From JACPFN01 sp964406135 (GTDB taxonomy: Bacteria; Babelota; Babeliae; Babelales; Chromulinivoraceae), in the NCBI GenBank assembly GCA_964406135.1, contig CAYOQO010000001.1, positions 1 to 64,000 on the forward strand: 64,000 nt of DNA, read 5' to 3'. Made by a program: the position numbers and the translations under genes. Positions 43,567 through 52,779 of the stretch are shown in pieces (the stretch's first letter is position 1; every line of letters begins with the position of its first letter). The notes under the pieces are model-generated. The model did not search any database, was not told the origin of the DNA, and saw only the letters and a list, made by a program, of their open reading frames with translations.

Positions 43567-43845
43567 ATGAAAAAATTGATTATGCTTTTAGCTATATTTG
43601 GAAGTTTTAATTTAAATTTTGGCTCATCAAATCGAGGTGATGGATTTACAACACCACCGCCAAGTGGTATTCGGCAAACAGTAGATGATTTGAGCGAACT
43701 GTTGGAAAGAAAACGAGCTTTGGAAAAGAGACCTAGAGGAGTAGCAGTACCGGTAGCGTTTAGATTGAGATTATTTCTATTTGACGATACTGAGTCTATG
43801 AAATCTATGATTTTACGACAAGGTACATGCAACGCAGCTGATTAA
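43567..43845 (+). CDS. small exported protein, unknown
   Basis: About 92 residues from the ATG at 43567. Signal peptide ends NFGSS; a short Pro-rich linker (TTPPPSG) and an Arg-rich helical tail follow. Terminator immediately downstream. Confidence 0.68.
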   Translation: MKKLIMLLAIFGSFNLNFGSSNRGDGFTTPPPSGIRQTVDDLSELLERKRALEKRPRGVAVPVAFRLRLFLFDDTESMKSMILRQGTCNAAD

Positions 43846-43870
43846 TAAATTTGTAGAATAATAATTAAAG

Positions 43871-43902
43871 AGCCTTTGGTGTAAAAATCAAAGGCTTTTT
43901 TT
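43871..43902 (+). terminator. intrinsic terminator
   Basis: AGCCTTTG/CAAAGGCT stem, 10-base loop, T run. Confidence 0.88.
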
Positions 43903-43995
43903 ATATTTAAAATAAGCGTTTTTTTAAAAACCTTGTTATTTTTGTTCCATTTTGAGTAGATTGTAAACTGAAAATAGGGTTTAAAGGGGGTATTT

Positions 43996-44478
43996 GTGAA
44001 GCAAATCCTAACAATTTTTTTTATGTTTTATGCAATGGTAAATCAAGCAAGTTTTTTACCCAGTATTTTTGCAGATCCCAAGATTGCAGAGCGAGTAGAT
44101 CGGCAATTGCATTTTAAGCAGCAGGTATATCTTTGCAAAAAGACTGAACCATTAATTTTCGCATACTGTTATCAAACTTTGCGTCAACAAGATCCGCAGG
44201 TATGGCATAAACTTATAGACCATTTTGCTCAAACCAATACAAAATTAGATCGAAATCAAGTTTTACAAACGATGGCCAAATGGATGTTACAAAACATGGA
44301 GCATGTACGACTTAAAAAAAAATTAGATAATTTTATGCTGAAGCAAGAAAAAAAAATAGTATGGATTATGCAGTATGGCATTCATGTTCCTGAGTATCAA
44401 CAAAAAGTTGCTTTGCAAATTGAAAAATTCAGAAAATTTCGAGTAATAAATTTTGATCCATTTTTAATTTCAAGATAA
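43996..44478 (+). CDS. small exported protein, unknown
   Basis: 160 residues with a GTG start at 43996 behind AAAGGGGG. Signal peptide ends MVNQAS; the mature part is basic, Gln/Lys/Leu-rich and helical. First of three closely spaced exported genes read the same way (next at 44502 and 44910). Confidence 0.72.
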   Translation: MKQILTIFFMFYAMVNQASFLPSIFADPKIAERVDRQLHFKQQVYLCKKTEPLIFAYCYQTLRQQDPQVWHKLIDHFAQTNTKLDRNQVLQTMAKWMLQNMEHVRLKKKLDNFMLKQEKKIVWIMQYGIHVPEYQQKVALQIEKFRKFRVINFDPFLISR

Positions 44479-44501
44479 AAAAATTTTAAAGGGGGGTTGT
44501 T

Positions 44502-44879
44502 ATGAAATTTTTTAAATATTGCATGGTAATGTATTTTGGAGCAATGACTTGTGCTCATGCAGAATCATTGCCTATGAAAAAATATGAAAATGAAATTATC
44601 AAGGTTGATGAAATAGCAGGAGTTGCGAGTTATACTTTGGTGCTTTCTTGCACACAATTACACCCAATCGTGGTGTATGCGCCAAATAATTTTTCAGAAA
44701 GTCAGCAAGATCAAGTACATCGTTATGTGTTACCAAACACAACATTGTCTGAAAACGTAGATAATCAGCATGCTTTGGTACAGCAAGATGGTCATCATGT
44801 AGAAGTTTTATTGTTTGGTTCATTGTTATTGCAGACTACAGGAAATCATAAAGCAAATTTTATGGTGAGTTTAAAATAA
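44502..44879 (+). CDS. small exported protein, unknown
   Basis: 125 residues; signal peptide ends CAHAES. Mature part is beta-rich with many His and Gln. Ribosome site AAAGGGGGG. 23 bases after the previous gene. No family recognised. Confidence 0.72.
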   Translation: MKFFKYCMVMYFGAMTCAHAESLPMKKYENEIIKVDEIAGVASYTLVLSCTQLHPIVVYAPNNFSESQQDQVHRYVLPNTTLSENVDNQHALVQQDGHHVEVLLFGSLLLQTTGNHKANFMVSLK

Positions 44880-44909
44880 AATATGTTTATTTTTTATAGG
44901 GGAGTAGGT

Positions 44910-46319
44910 ATGAAGCAGTGTAAATTTTTCTATGTTGCAACAATATTATTTTTGCAGGCGGTATATTTATCAGGATCTTTTACGGTAACTGGATTTTCAG
45001 AAGCTGAAGTACGAGAAAGAAAACTAGAAGATCTAGCGCAAATGTTAAAAGAAAGCTTGTCAACTTTTTTAAATAAGCCTGAATTTACCAATGAAATTGT
45101 AATTTTGCAGCAAATTCAGGAGTTGAAAAAAGAAAAATTATTTGAAGATGCTTTACTAAAAAATTTCAATGGAACAGGTTCATTACTTGAAATATTCATG
45201 AATGAACCATCTGTTTTAATGATGTTGCTTTCAAATTTAGATGGGGATTCAAAAATTTTTGAAATTAAAGATCGAGATAGAAATAATATTTTACATAAAC
45301 TTGCTTACAAAGCTTTAGAACATCAAGGCTCTTTGGATGGAAAGAAAGAGAAATATCTTGAATTGATTGGGATGTTGCAAAGCAATTATGGTTCAAAATA
45401 TAATAAATTATTAAGTGAAAAAAATTTAGAAGCTATTGATCCTTTTTCAATAATGAGTAACAACAAAGAAGCTATTGCATTGACATTGTTCGATAAAATA
45501 CAGAATGCGTGGAACCTTGATAATAATGTTCATTTGAAGGCAATAAATGAACTTAAAGCATATTGCGAGTTGCTGGCAAAGAGAAAAATTTTGCAAGATG
45601 TTGTTTGGACAAATCTTTCAGGAATTTTATTGTTTGAATATTTTAAGCAAGATTCTGAATTGTTGAATATTTTATTTTTTTATATGACAAATTTTAATGC
45701 AGTTTTTGAATCTAAAACTGCAAAAAATTGGAATATTTTGCATGATCTTGTTCATAGGATGCGAATGAGCAATGATCTGATCAAAAAACAAGAATATTTT
45801 AATTGTATGAAATTTTTACAAAACGAAAATCCTGTAAAATTTGAACAGTTAATGCTTACAGACAATCAAGAAGATATTACGCCTTTGGAAATGATGAGAA
45901 AAGAGGAACCATTTTTGGATATGGTTATGGTTAAGAATTTCAATCTATCAAAAGCTTCAACGAATCTTTTAAAAGCCATTTTTATGGCAGCATTCAATCG
46001 ATATTTTAATGGAATTATTAATAATGAGCAGCTTTCTGCAATTGTACAAAAAATTAAAGATCAATGTTCTTTTGATTTTATTCAAAATGCTTTGAGTGCT
46101 CGTATTAATGGAAATATTATTTTTGATCATGCAAATGATTCTTTGATATTTAAAGATCTTCTTTTTACGTATTTCCCATCAAATGAAGCACTTGAAAAAT
46201 TAGGAGGGGTTAATCGTGTAAAAGTTTTATTACAAAATAAAATAAATAATAATAGAGTAACAAAGTCTGCATGGATTGCACTAAAGAATGATTTTGATAA
46301 AAAATATCTTTCAAGATAA
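44910..46319 (+). CDS. exported repeat protein, possibly ankyrin-like
   Basis: 469 residues from the ATG at 44910, behind AGGGGAGTAGG. Signal peptide ends AVYLSG. Two stretches look like divergent helical repeats: NNILHKLAYKALEH...AIDPFSIM and WNILHDLVHRMRMS...DITPLEMM. The (N/W)xLHxLxxK ... (I/T)PxxxM pattern resembles ankyrin helices without the loop glycines. Last gene before a terminator and dnaA. Function unknown. Confidence 0.75.
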   Translation: MKQCKFFYVATILFLQAVYLSGSFTVTGFSEAEVRERKLEDLAQMLKESLSTFLNKPEFTNEIVILQQIQELKKEKLFEDALLKNFNGTGSLLEIFMNEPSVLMMLLSNLDGDSKIFEIKDRDRNNILHKLAYKALEHQGSLDGKKEKYLELIGMLQSNYGSKYNKLLSEKNLEAIDPFSIMSNNKEAIALTLFDKIQNAWNLDNNVHLKAINELKAYCELLAKRKILQDVVWTNLSGILLFEYFKQDSELLNILFFYMTNFNAVFESKTAKNWNILHDLVHRMRMSNDLIKKQEYFNCMKFLQNENPVKFEQLMLTDNQEDITPLEMMRKEEPFLDMVMVKNFNLSKASTNLLKAIFMAAFNRYFNGIINNEQLSAIVQKIKDQCSFDFIQNALSARINGNIIFDHANDSLIFKDLLFTYFPSNEALEKLGGVNRVKVLLQNKINNNRVTKSAWIALKNDFDKKYLSR

Positions 46320-46335
46320 AAATAGTTAATTGGTA

Positions 46336-46374
46336 AAAAAGATCTTTGTCTAGTCTGGGCAAAGATCTTTTTTC
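46336..46374 (+). terminator. intrinsic terminator
   Basis: AAAGATCTTTG/CAAAGATCTTT 11-bp stem followed by T residues, 17 bases after the preceding stop. Confidence 0.9.
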
Positions 46375-46465
46375 TGTTAAACTGTCTGCACGTTTACACA
46401 ATCTTTTTTTTGTAGCATAGATAGTGGTACCTGTCGTACCAATGTAACCATGAAAATTAAATACT

Positions 46466-47869
46466 ATGAATGTTGTTCACGAACAGATTTGGCAAGATTT
46501 TTTAAAAATTATTCGCGAAGAGGTTGGGTCTCGCGTTGTTGAAACGTGGATTAAAGCCGTAACTTTTTCGCGTTACGATGTTGTGAGCCGCGATTTGTAT
46601 GTTTGCGTTCCTAATTTGTTTGTAAAAAATTGGGTTGAAATTCATTATAAAGAACTTTTTTGCAGGCATTTGAAACGGTTATTGGGTGTTGAGCAATTAA
46701 CTATTCATTTTATGATTCAAAATGGTGTTGTTCAATCGATGGTGCAGCATGTTGAATCTTCAAAAATTTTGCCCGCCATTCAAGAGCCTGTTCGTAAAAA
46801 AAAGAATGAACTTGTAAAAAAAATCGTTCACAGCTCGCAATTTGCAACTACAAAATTAAATTCAATGTACACCTTTGAAACTTTTGTGGTTGGTGATAAT
46901 AATCAGTTTGCCTATGCTTCTGCACAAGCTGTTGCTGGGAAAGTTGGTCGTTTGTACAATCCATTGTTGTTGTATGGTGGCTCGGGACTTGGAAAAACTC
47001 ATTTATTGCATGCGATTGGCAATCAGATTCTTCAAACATATCCTGGAATCAATGTTTTGTATCAAACTGCTGATCGTTTTATTTCTGAATTTATTCATGC
47101 TATTCGTTTTGATACGGTAGCAAAATTTCAAGCAACGTATAAAGAAGTTGATGTGCTTTTAGTTGATGATATTCAGTTCATGGTTAACAAAGAACAAACG
47201 CAAGAAATTTTTTTTCATATTTTTAATAATTTATATGAATCAAATAAACAGATTGTTCTTTCATGTGATACATTGCCTCGTTATTTGGGAGGTCTTGCTG
47301 ATCGATTAAAATCAAGGCTTGAGTGGGGACTGATTGCAGATGTTCAAATTCCACAACTTGAAACAAAAATTGCAATTTTAAAACGGAAAGCATTTTTACA
47401 AGGTGAATCTTTAGAAGAATCAGTAGCTCAATTTATTGCACAGCAAAATATTTACAGTGTTCGAGAGCTTGAGGGAGCATTAATTCGTGTGCTTGCCTAT
47501 GCGTCACTGACAGCACAACCAGTAACCATTGATTTAGTTCGTAAAGTTTTAGGAACTTCATATGAACAAAAATCTGTGGTAAGTCAGGTAGATTTTATAA
47601 CTATTGTAAATTTAATTAAAAAACATTTGTCCTACGATTTGACCATGCTTCGTTCAAAAGATCGTAGTAAAGGTGTCAATCATGCACGGCAGTTGGCAAT
47701 GTATTTGATGAAGCAATATACGAATAAATCATTGCGAGAAATTGGAGAGTTTTTAGATCGAAAAGACCATACAACCATCACGCATGCAGTTCAAAAAATT
47801 ACATCATTGAAAGCATCGGATGAAAAATTAGCATTCTTTTTAAGAACCTTAGAAGAAGAACTTGATTAA
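46466..47869 (+). CDS. dnaA: chromosomal replication initiator DnaA
   Basis: AAA+ protein that opens oriC. 467 residues with all four domains: N-terminal protein-interaction domain (1-85), short linker, AAA+ with Walker A GGSGLGKT (171-178) and LLVDDIQF, and the C-terminal DNA-binding domain with KDHTTITHAVQKI. Signature YTFETFVVGDNNQFA is normal. dnaN does not follow; an exported unknown gene converges on it. I see no cluster of TTATCCACA-type boxes in the flanking 150 bases, so the origin is probably elsewhere. Confidence 0.97.
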   Translation: MNVVHEQIWQDFLKIIREEVGSRVVETWIKAVTFSRYDVVSRDLYVCVPNLFVKNWVEIHYKELFCRHLKRLLGVEQLTIHFMIQNGVVQSMVQHVESSKILPAIQEPVRKKKNELVKKIVHSSQFATTKLNSMYTFETFVVGDNNQFAYASAQAVAGKVGRLYNPLLLYGGSGLGKTHLLHAIGNQILQTYPGINVLYQTADRFISEFIHAIRFDTVAKFQATYKEVDVLLVDDIQFMVNKEQTQEIFFHIFNNLYESNKQIVLSCDTLPRYLGGLADRLKSRLEWGLIADVQIPQLETKIAILKRKAFLQGESLEESVAQFIAQQNIYSVRELEGALIRVLAYASLTAQPVTIDLVRKVLGTSYEQKSVVSQVDFITIVNLIKKHLSYDLTMLRSKDRSKGVNHARQLAMYLMKQYTNKSLREIGEFLDRKDHTTITHAVQKITSLKASDEKLAFFLRTLEEELD

Positions 47870-47872
47870 AAA

Positions 47873-48979
47873 TTAAAATGATGTTGCATGTTCAAGGCGT
47901 TCTTTTTTGCTTCGGTAGACAATATTGCAAAAACCTTTACCTGCAAGTTCTAAGACCCACCCGCTGTATTTTTTAGCTTTCATGCTACGATTTAAACCAA
48001 CCATTAATCGAAAATCTTCAGTATCCAAAAGCACGTAATTGTGTGTCCCTTTTTCAATAACAATGTTTCCAGAATGAGGATCGATTAAAAATCCAGTATC
48101 TGTGGCAATTTTCATTGATAATCGATTTAAATCAGATTGTGGTTGTTTTGCTTCAGTTTCAATAAAATCTGAAATAGTTGCGTAAATACTTGGCAATAAC
48201 ATAGTTTCACGAAAGCCATTACAGCTCCATTCAATTTTTAAATCATAATTTTTGTTTGGTTTCCAATACCATTTGCGTGGAAATTGCAGTGATTTTAAAT
48301 AAAAAGGATTGAAACTGAGCATATGCTGAATACGTTCTAAATTTGGAATGCGAGTAAAGTTTGATAAATGGCGTAAATTTCCACCAACAACAAATCTGCC
48401 CATAGCTTCAATACTTTTTGAAGCAAATGGTTGAACAATGGTATGTGGATGTTCAATGGATAGTTTTAAAACAAAAGGGTAATCTTTGAATTTTACAATG
48501 ATAAGTCCTGAAAGATTTTTGTAACTAAAATCACTATCTTTCAAAACTTTTACATGCGTAAACTTTTTTTGACCAACTTTGATCTCTTCTAAAAAATCTT
48601 GTGTTAATTTTGAAAGTGTTGTTCCTGAGACACTGCCATTTCCATTGCGGAACTGGATGACTTCCTGAGGAAGTAAGTGATTATTGAAATATTGTTCATC
48701 AAAACCATTTTTGATTGGTTTTATTCTAAAAAAAGTTCGGCCTTCAAAAAGTTTGTAACATTTTTTATGTTCTGTTTTTTTCTTAAAGTTCTTTTTTGAT
48801 TGTTTATAGTTTTTTACGGATATCCATGTTTGGGCATATTCAGGATCTGTTGAAGAAACTGTGATATCAGGAATAGTTATATCTTCTGGTCTTCGTGGGT
48901 TACGACTTAAGTTGAAGTTTGAAGTGAGCAGAAATAAGAAAAAAAATAAGCAAGTCCTTTGAGCCTGAGCTTTATTCAT
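47873..48979 (-). CDS. exported kinase-fold-like protein
   Basis: 368 residues. Hydrophobic signal at about 10-22. A central strand FVLKLSIEHPH (Lys172) resembles the ATP-lysine strand of protein kinases, and GFLIDPHSGNIV (297-308) followed by VLLDTEDFR (316-324) resembles the catalytic loop D-x-H-x-x-N and the metal-binding Asp of aminoglycoside/fructosamine-kinase-like folds. Spacing fits, but the glycine loop is not clear. A secreted kinase or pseudokinase is plausible; unproven. Convergent with dnaA, three bases apart. Confidence 0.6.
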   Translation of the reverse strand: MNKAQAQRTCLFFFLFLLTSNFNLSRNPRRPEDITIPDITVSSTDPEYAQTWISVKNYKQSKKNFKKKTEHKKCYKLFEGRTFFRIKPIKNGFDEQYFNNHLLPQEVIQFRNGNGSVSGTTLSKLTQDFLEEIKVGQKKFTHVKVLKDSDFSYKNLSGLIIVKFKDYPFVLKLSIEHPHTIVQPFASKSIEAMGRFVVGGNLRHLSNFTRIPNLERIQHMLSFNPFYLKSLQFPRKWYWKPNKNYDLKIEWSCNGFRETMLLPSIYATISDFIETEAKQPQSDLNRLSMKIATDTGFLIDPHSGNIVIEKGTHNYVLLDTEDFRLMVGLNRSMKAKKYSGWVLELAGKGFCNIVYRSKKERLEHATSF

Positions 48980-49193
48980 ACCAATTTTGTCTTTCGTAAA
49001 GATGCTTACAGTATACCATTTTTACGTTTTTTCTGCAAATTAAGGCAATTTGTAAGCTTGGTGATTGTTAAGGTGATTGAAGAGCATTTTTTGGTCATTT
49101 TTGACAAGAACCATTTGCTGTGGTTGTCTTGGTGTGCTAGAAAATCAATAGCAATGAGTAGTAACTTAATAATTGTACGTAAGGATGGGGAAA

Positions 49194-49724
49194 ATGGTTC
49201 ATAATAGTAATGATCAAAATCATAAAAAATTGTTGACAAAATTGAGTGATTTTTCCAAAAATATGACTCAAAACCATCATCTTGAAAATTTGTCAGAATT
49301 CGTTTTGCACGATATGTGTGCAATCGATCAATTTCAAGTGCCAAAAGCTGCATATTTGGTTAATAACCCTGATTTTACTTGCTTAAAGGGTGTTGCAGGG
49401 TACCATATTCCAGAATCGTTTCAAAAGGGTGATGTTTGGGCACATCAAAAAGCCTTTACCTCACATATGAAAAATTCCAATTTTAATCAAAAGGTTCGAT
49501 TGGTTCAGGATAAATCTTTGATTTTGAGTGATTCGGATCGTACAAATTCAAAAGTTTTTGAATTTGCAGACCGCCTTGGAATTGATAATCCAACCTATCA
49601 TGCCTGGAATTTGAAGCATGATAATCAAGGAATCTTGATTTTTGAAAAGCCGCAAGATTTTGATCTAGGCGAAGAGCATTTTTTACAATTTTTGTATATG
49701 CTTTCATTTTGCCCAGTTTTTTAA
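49194..49724 (+). CDS. cytoplasmic protein, unknown
   Basis: 176 residues from the ATG at 49194, six bases after AAGGATGGG; ATGs at 49173 and 49185 are alternatives without a site. No signal peptide, unusual among the unknowns here. Mixed alpha/beta, His-, Asn- and Asp-rich, with GDVWAHQKAF and GILIFEKPQDFDLGEEHF as notable segments. No family recognised. Confidence 0.68.
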   Translation: MVHNSNDQNHKKLLTKLSDFSKNMTQNHHLENLSEFVLHDMCAIDQFQVPKAAYLVNNPDFTCLKGVAGYHIPESFQKGDVWAHQKAFTSHMKNSNFNQKVRLVQDKSLILSDSDRTNSKVFEFADRLGIDNPTYHAWNLKHDNQGILIFEKPQDFDLGEEHFLQFLYMLSFCPVF

Positions 49725-49803
49725 TCAAAATCTTGAATTAGCTCTCTGATCTGATGTATCCTATTTATAGAAGAATATTTTATAAAAGGGGAGAAATGGG
49801 ACC

Positions 49804-49944
49804 ATGGGGAGAAAGAACGCTTCAGCTCGTATTAAAAATAAAGTCAAAAAAATGATCGCTCGATCAATTGCTCAAATGGAAAAGACTGTAGGCAAAGAAC
49901 GTTATTCATTTAAAGCACGACATCATCAAAACAAGAGCAAATAA
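49804..49944 (+). CDS. 46-residue basic protein, unknown
   Basis: Starts MGRKNASARI and is strongly basic (about 15 Lys/Arg/His in 46). Ribosome site AAAAGGGGAG lies upstream at about 49786-49792, with a -10-like TATTTATAG further up. Size and charge recall small ribosome- or nucleic-acid-binding proteins, but I cannot match it to L34, L36, S21 or S20. Too short for routine calling. Confidence 0.6.
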   Translation: MGRKNASARIKNKVKKMIARSIAQMEKTVGKERYSFKARHHQNKSK

Positions 49945-49962
49945 TTTTAAAGTAACTGCTTT

Positions 49963-50238
49963 TTAAGCAGCTTTTGGTGCCGGAGCTTCAGGCATAGGAG
50001 CTATTTTTGGTTCAATTGGATGTGCTGGCATTTCTAAAGGATGTATCGGCATTGGTGCTGCATGAGGTTGCATTGCATCTGTTTTTTTAGGATGCTCAAC
50101 CATCGTTTTTGGTTCTTGCATGTGGGTTGGTGCAACATTGACTGTTTTCTTGCAACATCCACACCAATCACATCCTGAAAAAGTTAGTATGAAAAATTCT
50201 GTAAAAACTATAGAAATGATTGCTTGTTTTTTATTCAT
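49963..50238 (-). CDS. Pro/Met/His-rich lipoprotein
   Basis: 91 residues. N-terminal hydrophobic stretch and a lipobox-like TFSGC; further Cys in DWCGCCKK. The mature part is Pro-, Met-, His- and Ala-rich (PMPIHPLEMPAHPIEPK), an irregular MPxHP repeat that could bind metal such as copper; that is inference. 13 bases after the permease gene, probably in one operon with it. Confidence 0.75.
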   Translation of the reverse strand: MNKKQAIISIVFTEFFILTFSGCDWCGCCKKTVNVAPTHMQEPKTMVEHPKKTDAMQPHAAPMPIHPLEMPAHPIEPKIAPMPEAPAPKAA

Positions 50239-50251
50239 ATTGATCCTTTTT

Positions 50252-51484
50252 TTATGAACTTTTTAAAGTTTCGACAATTTTAATTTTTGATATGTACTTT
50301 GTTGCAAACCAAGCAGCAATGATGCTGATCAAAATTGTTAGGATAAAAATAACAGAAAAAACAAACAGTTCAAGTTGAATTGGTAAGTAATCTGAATCGT
50401 AAATATTGTCAGGAAGTTTTATGAATGGATATTTTTGAAACAAGATTCCAATAATCCATGCAATGCTTAGTCCTAAAGAGCTTGCAATCGTTGCAATGAT
50501 ACTGCTCATGCTCAGAAAAATTTTTTTAATATCATGCTCAGACATTCCAAAACAAAGCAAAATGGCAATGTCGCGTTTTTTTTGTGTGATATACATGCTG
50601 ATCAGTGACATGATGTTCATGCTTGCTACAAAAATAATGAGCATTAAAATAAAAATCATAGCATATTTTTCTAATTTTAAAGCAGCAAGTAATGTTGGAT
50701 ACAGATCTTTCCAGGAATAAATATCATCTTTTAAAATAGGCTTTAATTCTTGCAATGTTTGTTGTTCGTATTTCAAATTTGTTAATTTGATATGAATTTG
50801 ATCAACCGGATGATTTAAAAATAGTTGATCAAAAAAAGTTTGATGACAAAAAATCATTGAACTATCAAGCTCTTCAATTCCGGTTTTAAAAATTCCTGCC
50901 ACAATTGCAGCATGATGATCAAATTTCATGCATAAACCGAATGTTGATTGTTCTGATGAGCATAAAATAAAAATATCATCATCGATGCAAAGATCTAAAT
51001 TTTCTGCGAGATTTGCTCCAATCAAAATTTGATTATCATGAACTAAGTTGGGGAGTGTTTGATCTTTTGGGCTCATAATTTTGGTTGCAATGTTGCTGAC
51101 TTGAATTTCATCTGATGGAATAATTGCTCGAATCATGATCATGCTTGGTGTTTGATCAATTTCAGGATTGCACAGTAATGCTTGATGATATTTTTGATAA
51201 GCAGTATGAGCAACATGCAATTTTGGATCTGAAAGTTTTTGTTCAATTTCATGTTGTTGATGCATTTGATCTTGCATGTTAATAATTAAATCAGGATAAA
51301 TTGATTGCATTTTTTTGTAAGTTGCTTGTTCAAAACCGTTCATGATTGAAACAACAAGAGCCAAGCAACTGGTTGCTACTAAAATTCCGATAAAGCATAT
51401 TTTAATCATCAGTTTTATGGTTGCTTGTTGATGTTTGGTAAGCAGATAACGAATAGCTAAATGTAAAAAATTTTTACGCATCAA
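50252..51484 (-). CDS. LolC/LolE-type lipoprotein release permease
   Basis: Inner-membrane subunit of the LolCDE ABC transporter, which moves lipoproteins toward the outer membrane. 410 residues: N-terminal RYLLTKHQQ, first membrane helix (about 23-45), a ~220-residue periplasmic domain, then three helices in an FtsX-type C-terminal module (VASMNIMSLISMYITQKKRDIAILLCFGMS in pieces). No LolD ATPase is adjacent. The presence of a Lol permease supports a two-membrane envelope. Confidence 0.88.
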   Translation of the reverse strand: MMRKNFLHLAIRYLLTKHQQATIKLMIKICFIGILVATSCLALVVSIMNGFEQATYKKMQSIYPDLIINMQDQMHQQHEIEQKLSDPKLHVAHTAYQKYHQALLCNPEIDQTPSMIMIRAIIPSDEIQVSNIATKIMSPKDQTLPNLVHDNQILIGANLAENLDLCIDDDIFILCSSEQSTFGLCMKFDHHAAIVAGIFKTGIEELDSSMIFCHQTFFDQLFLNHPVDQIHIKLTNLKYEQQTLQELKPILKDDIYSWKDLYPTLLAALKLEKYAMIFILMLIIFVASMNIMSLISMYITQKKRDIAILLCFGMSEHDIKKIFLSMSSIIATIASSLGLSIAWIIGILFQKYPFIKLPDNIYDSDYLPIQLELFVFSVIFILTILISIIAAWFATKYISKIKIVETLKSS

Positions 51485-51571
51485 ATTCTCTTGTCAATTA
51501 TTTTTCTTTCATATACGTTGATGCATGTATTTTATCACAATGAAAAAGTTAAAAACAGGATGGAGTTTCAT

Positions 51572-52288
51572 ATGAAGATTCGATCTGTGCACCAATGCTT
51601 AAAAATGATAATTTTGATTCAAGCAATATTTTTTCTGACTGGCTGTAATAAATTAATTGAATGGGGCGAGAAAAATTTTGCACAGACGAAACGATATTCA
51701 CAAGAATTTGAAAAAGCTGCACAATCTTTTTTACGATCAACATTTGTATACACAGAATTTACCACGGCTGCAACATTTGATGCGATTTTTTTAACTGACC
51801 AAATGCGTATGCTGTATGCCGATTACCATAAGCAATTTCATGATTTAAATGCAGAGCAAACATCGCTTTTAAAACAACGACTTATCAATGAAAATAAATA
51901 TTTTGTTTCATTTTATTTGATTGGTAACCAAAAAGAGCATTTGTATGATTCAGGGAAAGCATTATTTACGGGAGTTTATAAAAAATTCCCAGATTTCTTA
52001 GGCTCAAAAGATGCTGCATGGAGTATCTCAATGATGGTTGGCAATAAAACGTATATTCCGGAATCAGTTCGAATTGTTGATTTGCCAATGGAATATAGAA
52101 ACTGTTTTGGAATCCGTTTAAATCAATTTAATTCAACATACCTTGTTCGTTTTGCAGCTCAAGATGCACATGGTAAACCGATTTTTGATCCATTTAAAAA
52201 ATATACGGTGACATTGCGTCTGAAATCATCCATTTTTGACTCTGATGCTTTAGTTTGGAAAAATATCGTGTACTCAAAACAGGCATAA
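51572..52288 (+). CDS. lipoprotein, unknown
   Basis: 238 residues from the ATG at 51572, behind AGGATGGAG. Lipobox FFLTGCNK. Mature part mixed alpha/beta; FSTKxxx-type features absent. Divergent from the Lol permease gene. The frame is open upstream to 51491 but without a signal at the front. Family not recognised. Confidence 0.75.
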   Translation: MKIRSVHQCLKMIILIQAIFFLTGCNKLIEWGEKNFAQTKRYSQEFEKAAQSFLRSTFVYTEFTTAATFDAIFLTDQMRMLYADYHKQFHDLNAEQTSLLKQRLINENKYFVSFYLIGNQKEHLYDSGKALFTGVYKKFPDFLGSKDAAWSISMMVGNKTYIPESVRIVDLPMEYRNCFGIRLNQFNSTYLVRFAAQDAHGKPIFDPFKKYTVTLRLKSSIFDSDALVWKNIVYSKQA

Positions 52289-52289
52289 A

Positions 52290-52319
52290 AAAGGCTCGCA
52301 ATGTTGCGAGCCTTTTTTT
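52290..52319 (+). terminator. intrinsic terminator
   Basis: GGCTCGCAA/TTGCGAGCC stem, short loop, T run. A second hairpin TTTTGGCA/TGCCAAAA follows at 52321-52343 and could stop transcription from the other side. Confidence 0.93.
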
Positions 52320-52401
52320 ATTTTGGCAATGCTTTGCCAAAATTTGTTATTGCTGTAAGTAATAATAATTTTTTCATAATAATCTTTTTTTAAAACTTTT
52401 T

Positions 52402-52749
52402 TTAATTTCGAATTTGTGGGTTGTGTCCGGGTTCGAATTCTGGTTGTATATCATCTGGAAAAGAATAACGAGCTTTAGCTTGATCAATTTCTTTTTCATA
52501 ATGTGTTATTTCTTGTGTCGTTATTCGAAACATGCATTTCTTTAATTTGTCAGCATTATCATCTTCTATACGAAATGTTACACGGGGACCTGTTCCTGTA
52601 TGGGTTGGTTGTAGAGCCATTATCAGTAATACACCAAAAACTTCAGATGTACGAGGATTTTTAAGCCAAATAGGTGCCATAGATTCAATAGATGAAGCTT
52701 GAATCACATAGGAGCTGAGAATTGCGGTCAAAAATAATAATTTTTTCAT
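52402..52749 (-). CDS. small exported protein, unknown
   Basis: 115 residues; signal peptide ends IQASSI. Mature part beta-rich then a charged helix and a Pro-rich tail. It lies 30 bases downstream of the FtsH-like gene, same strand. Confidence 0.7.
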   Translation of the reverse strand: MKKLLFLTAILSSYVIQASSIESMAPIWLKNPRTSEVFGVLLIMALQPTHTGTGPRVTFRIEDDNADKLKKCMFRITTQEITHYEKEIDQAKARYSFPDDIQPEFEPGHNPQIRN

Positions 52750-52779
52750 AAAGATTATGCTTTCTTTTTTACAAATGTT

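Noticed and set aside
46338..46440. Possible oriC upstream of dnaA
   Set aside because: Only a terminator hairpin and a short GGTAC/GTACC inverted repeat; no DnaA-box cluster.
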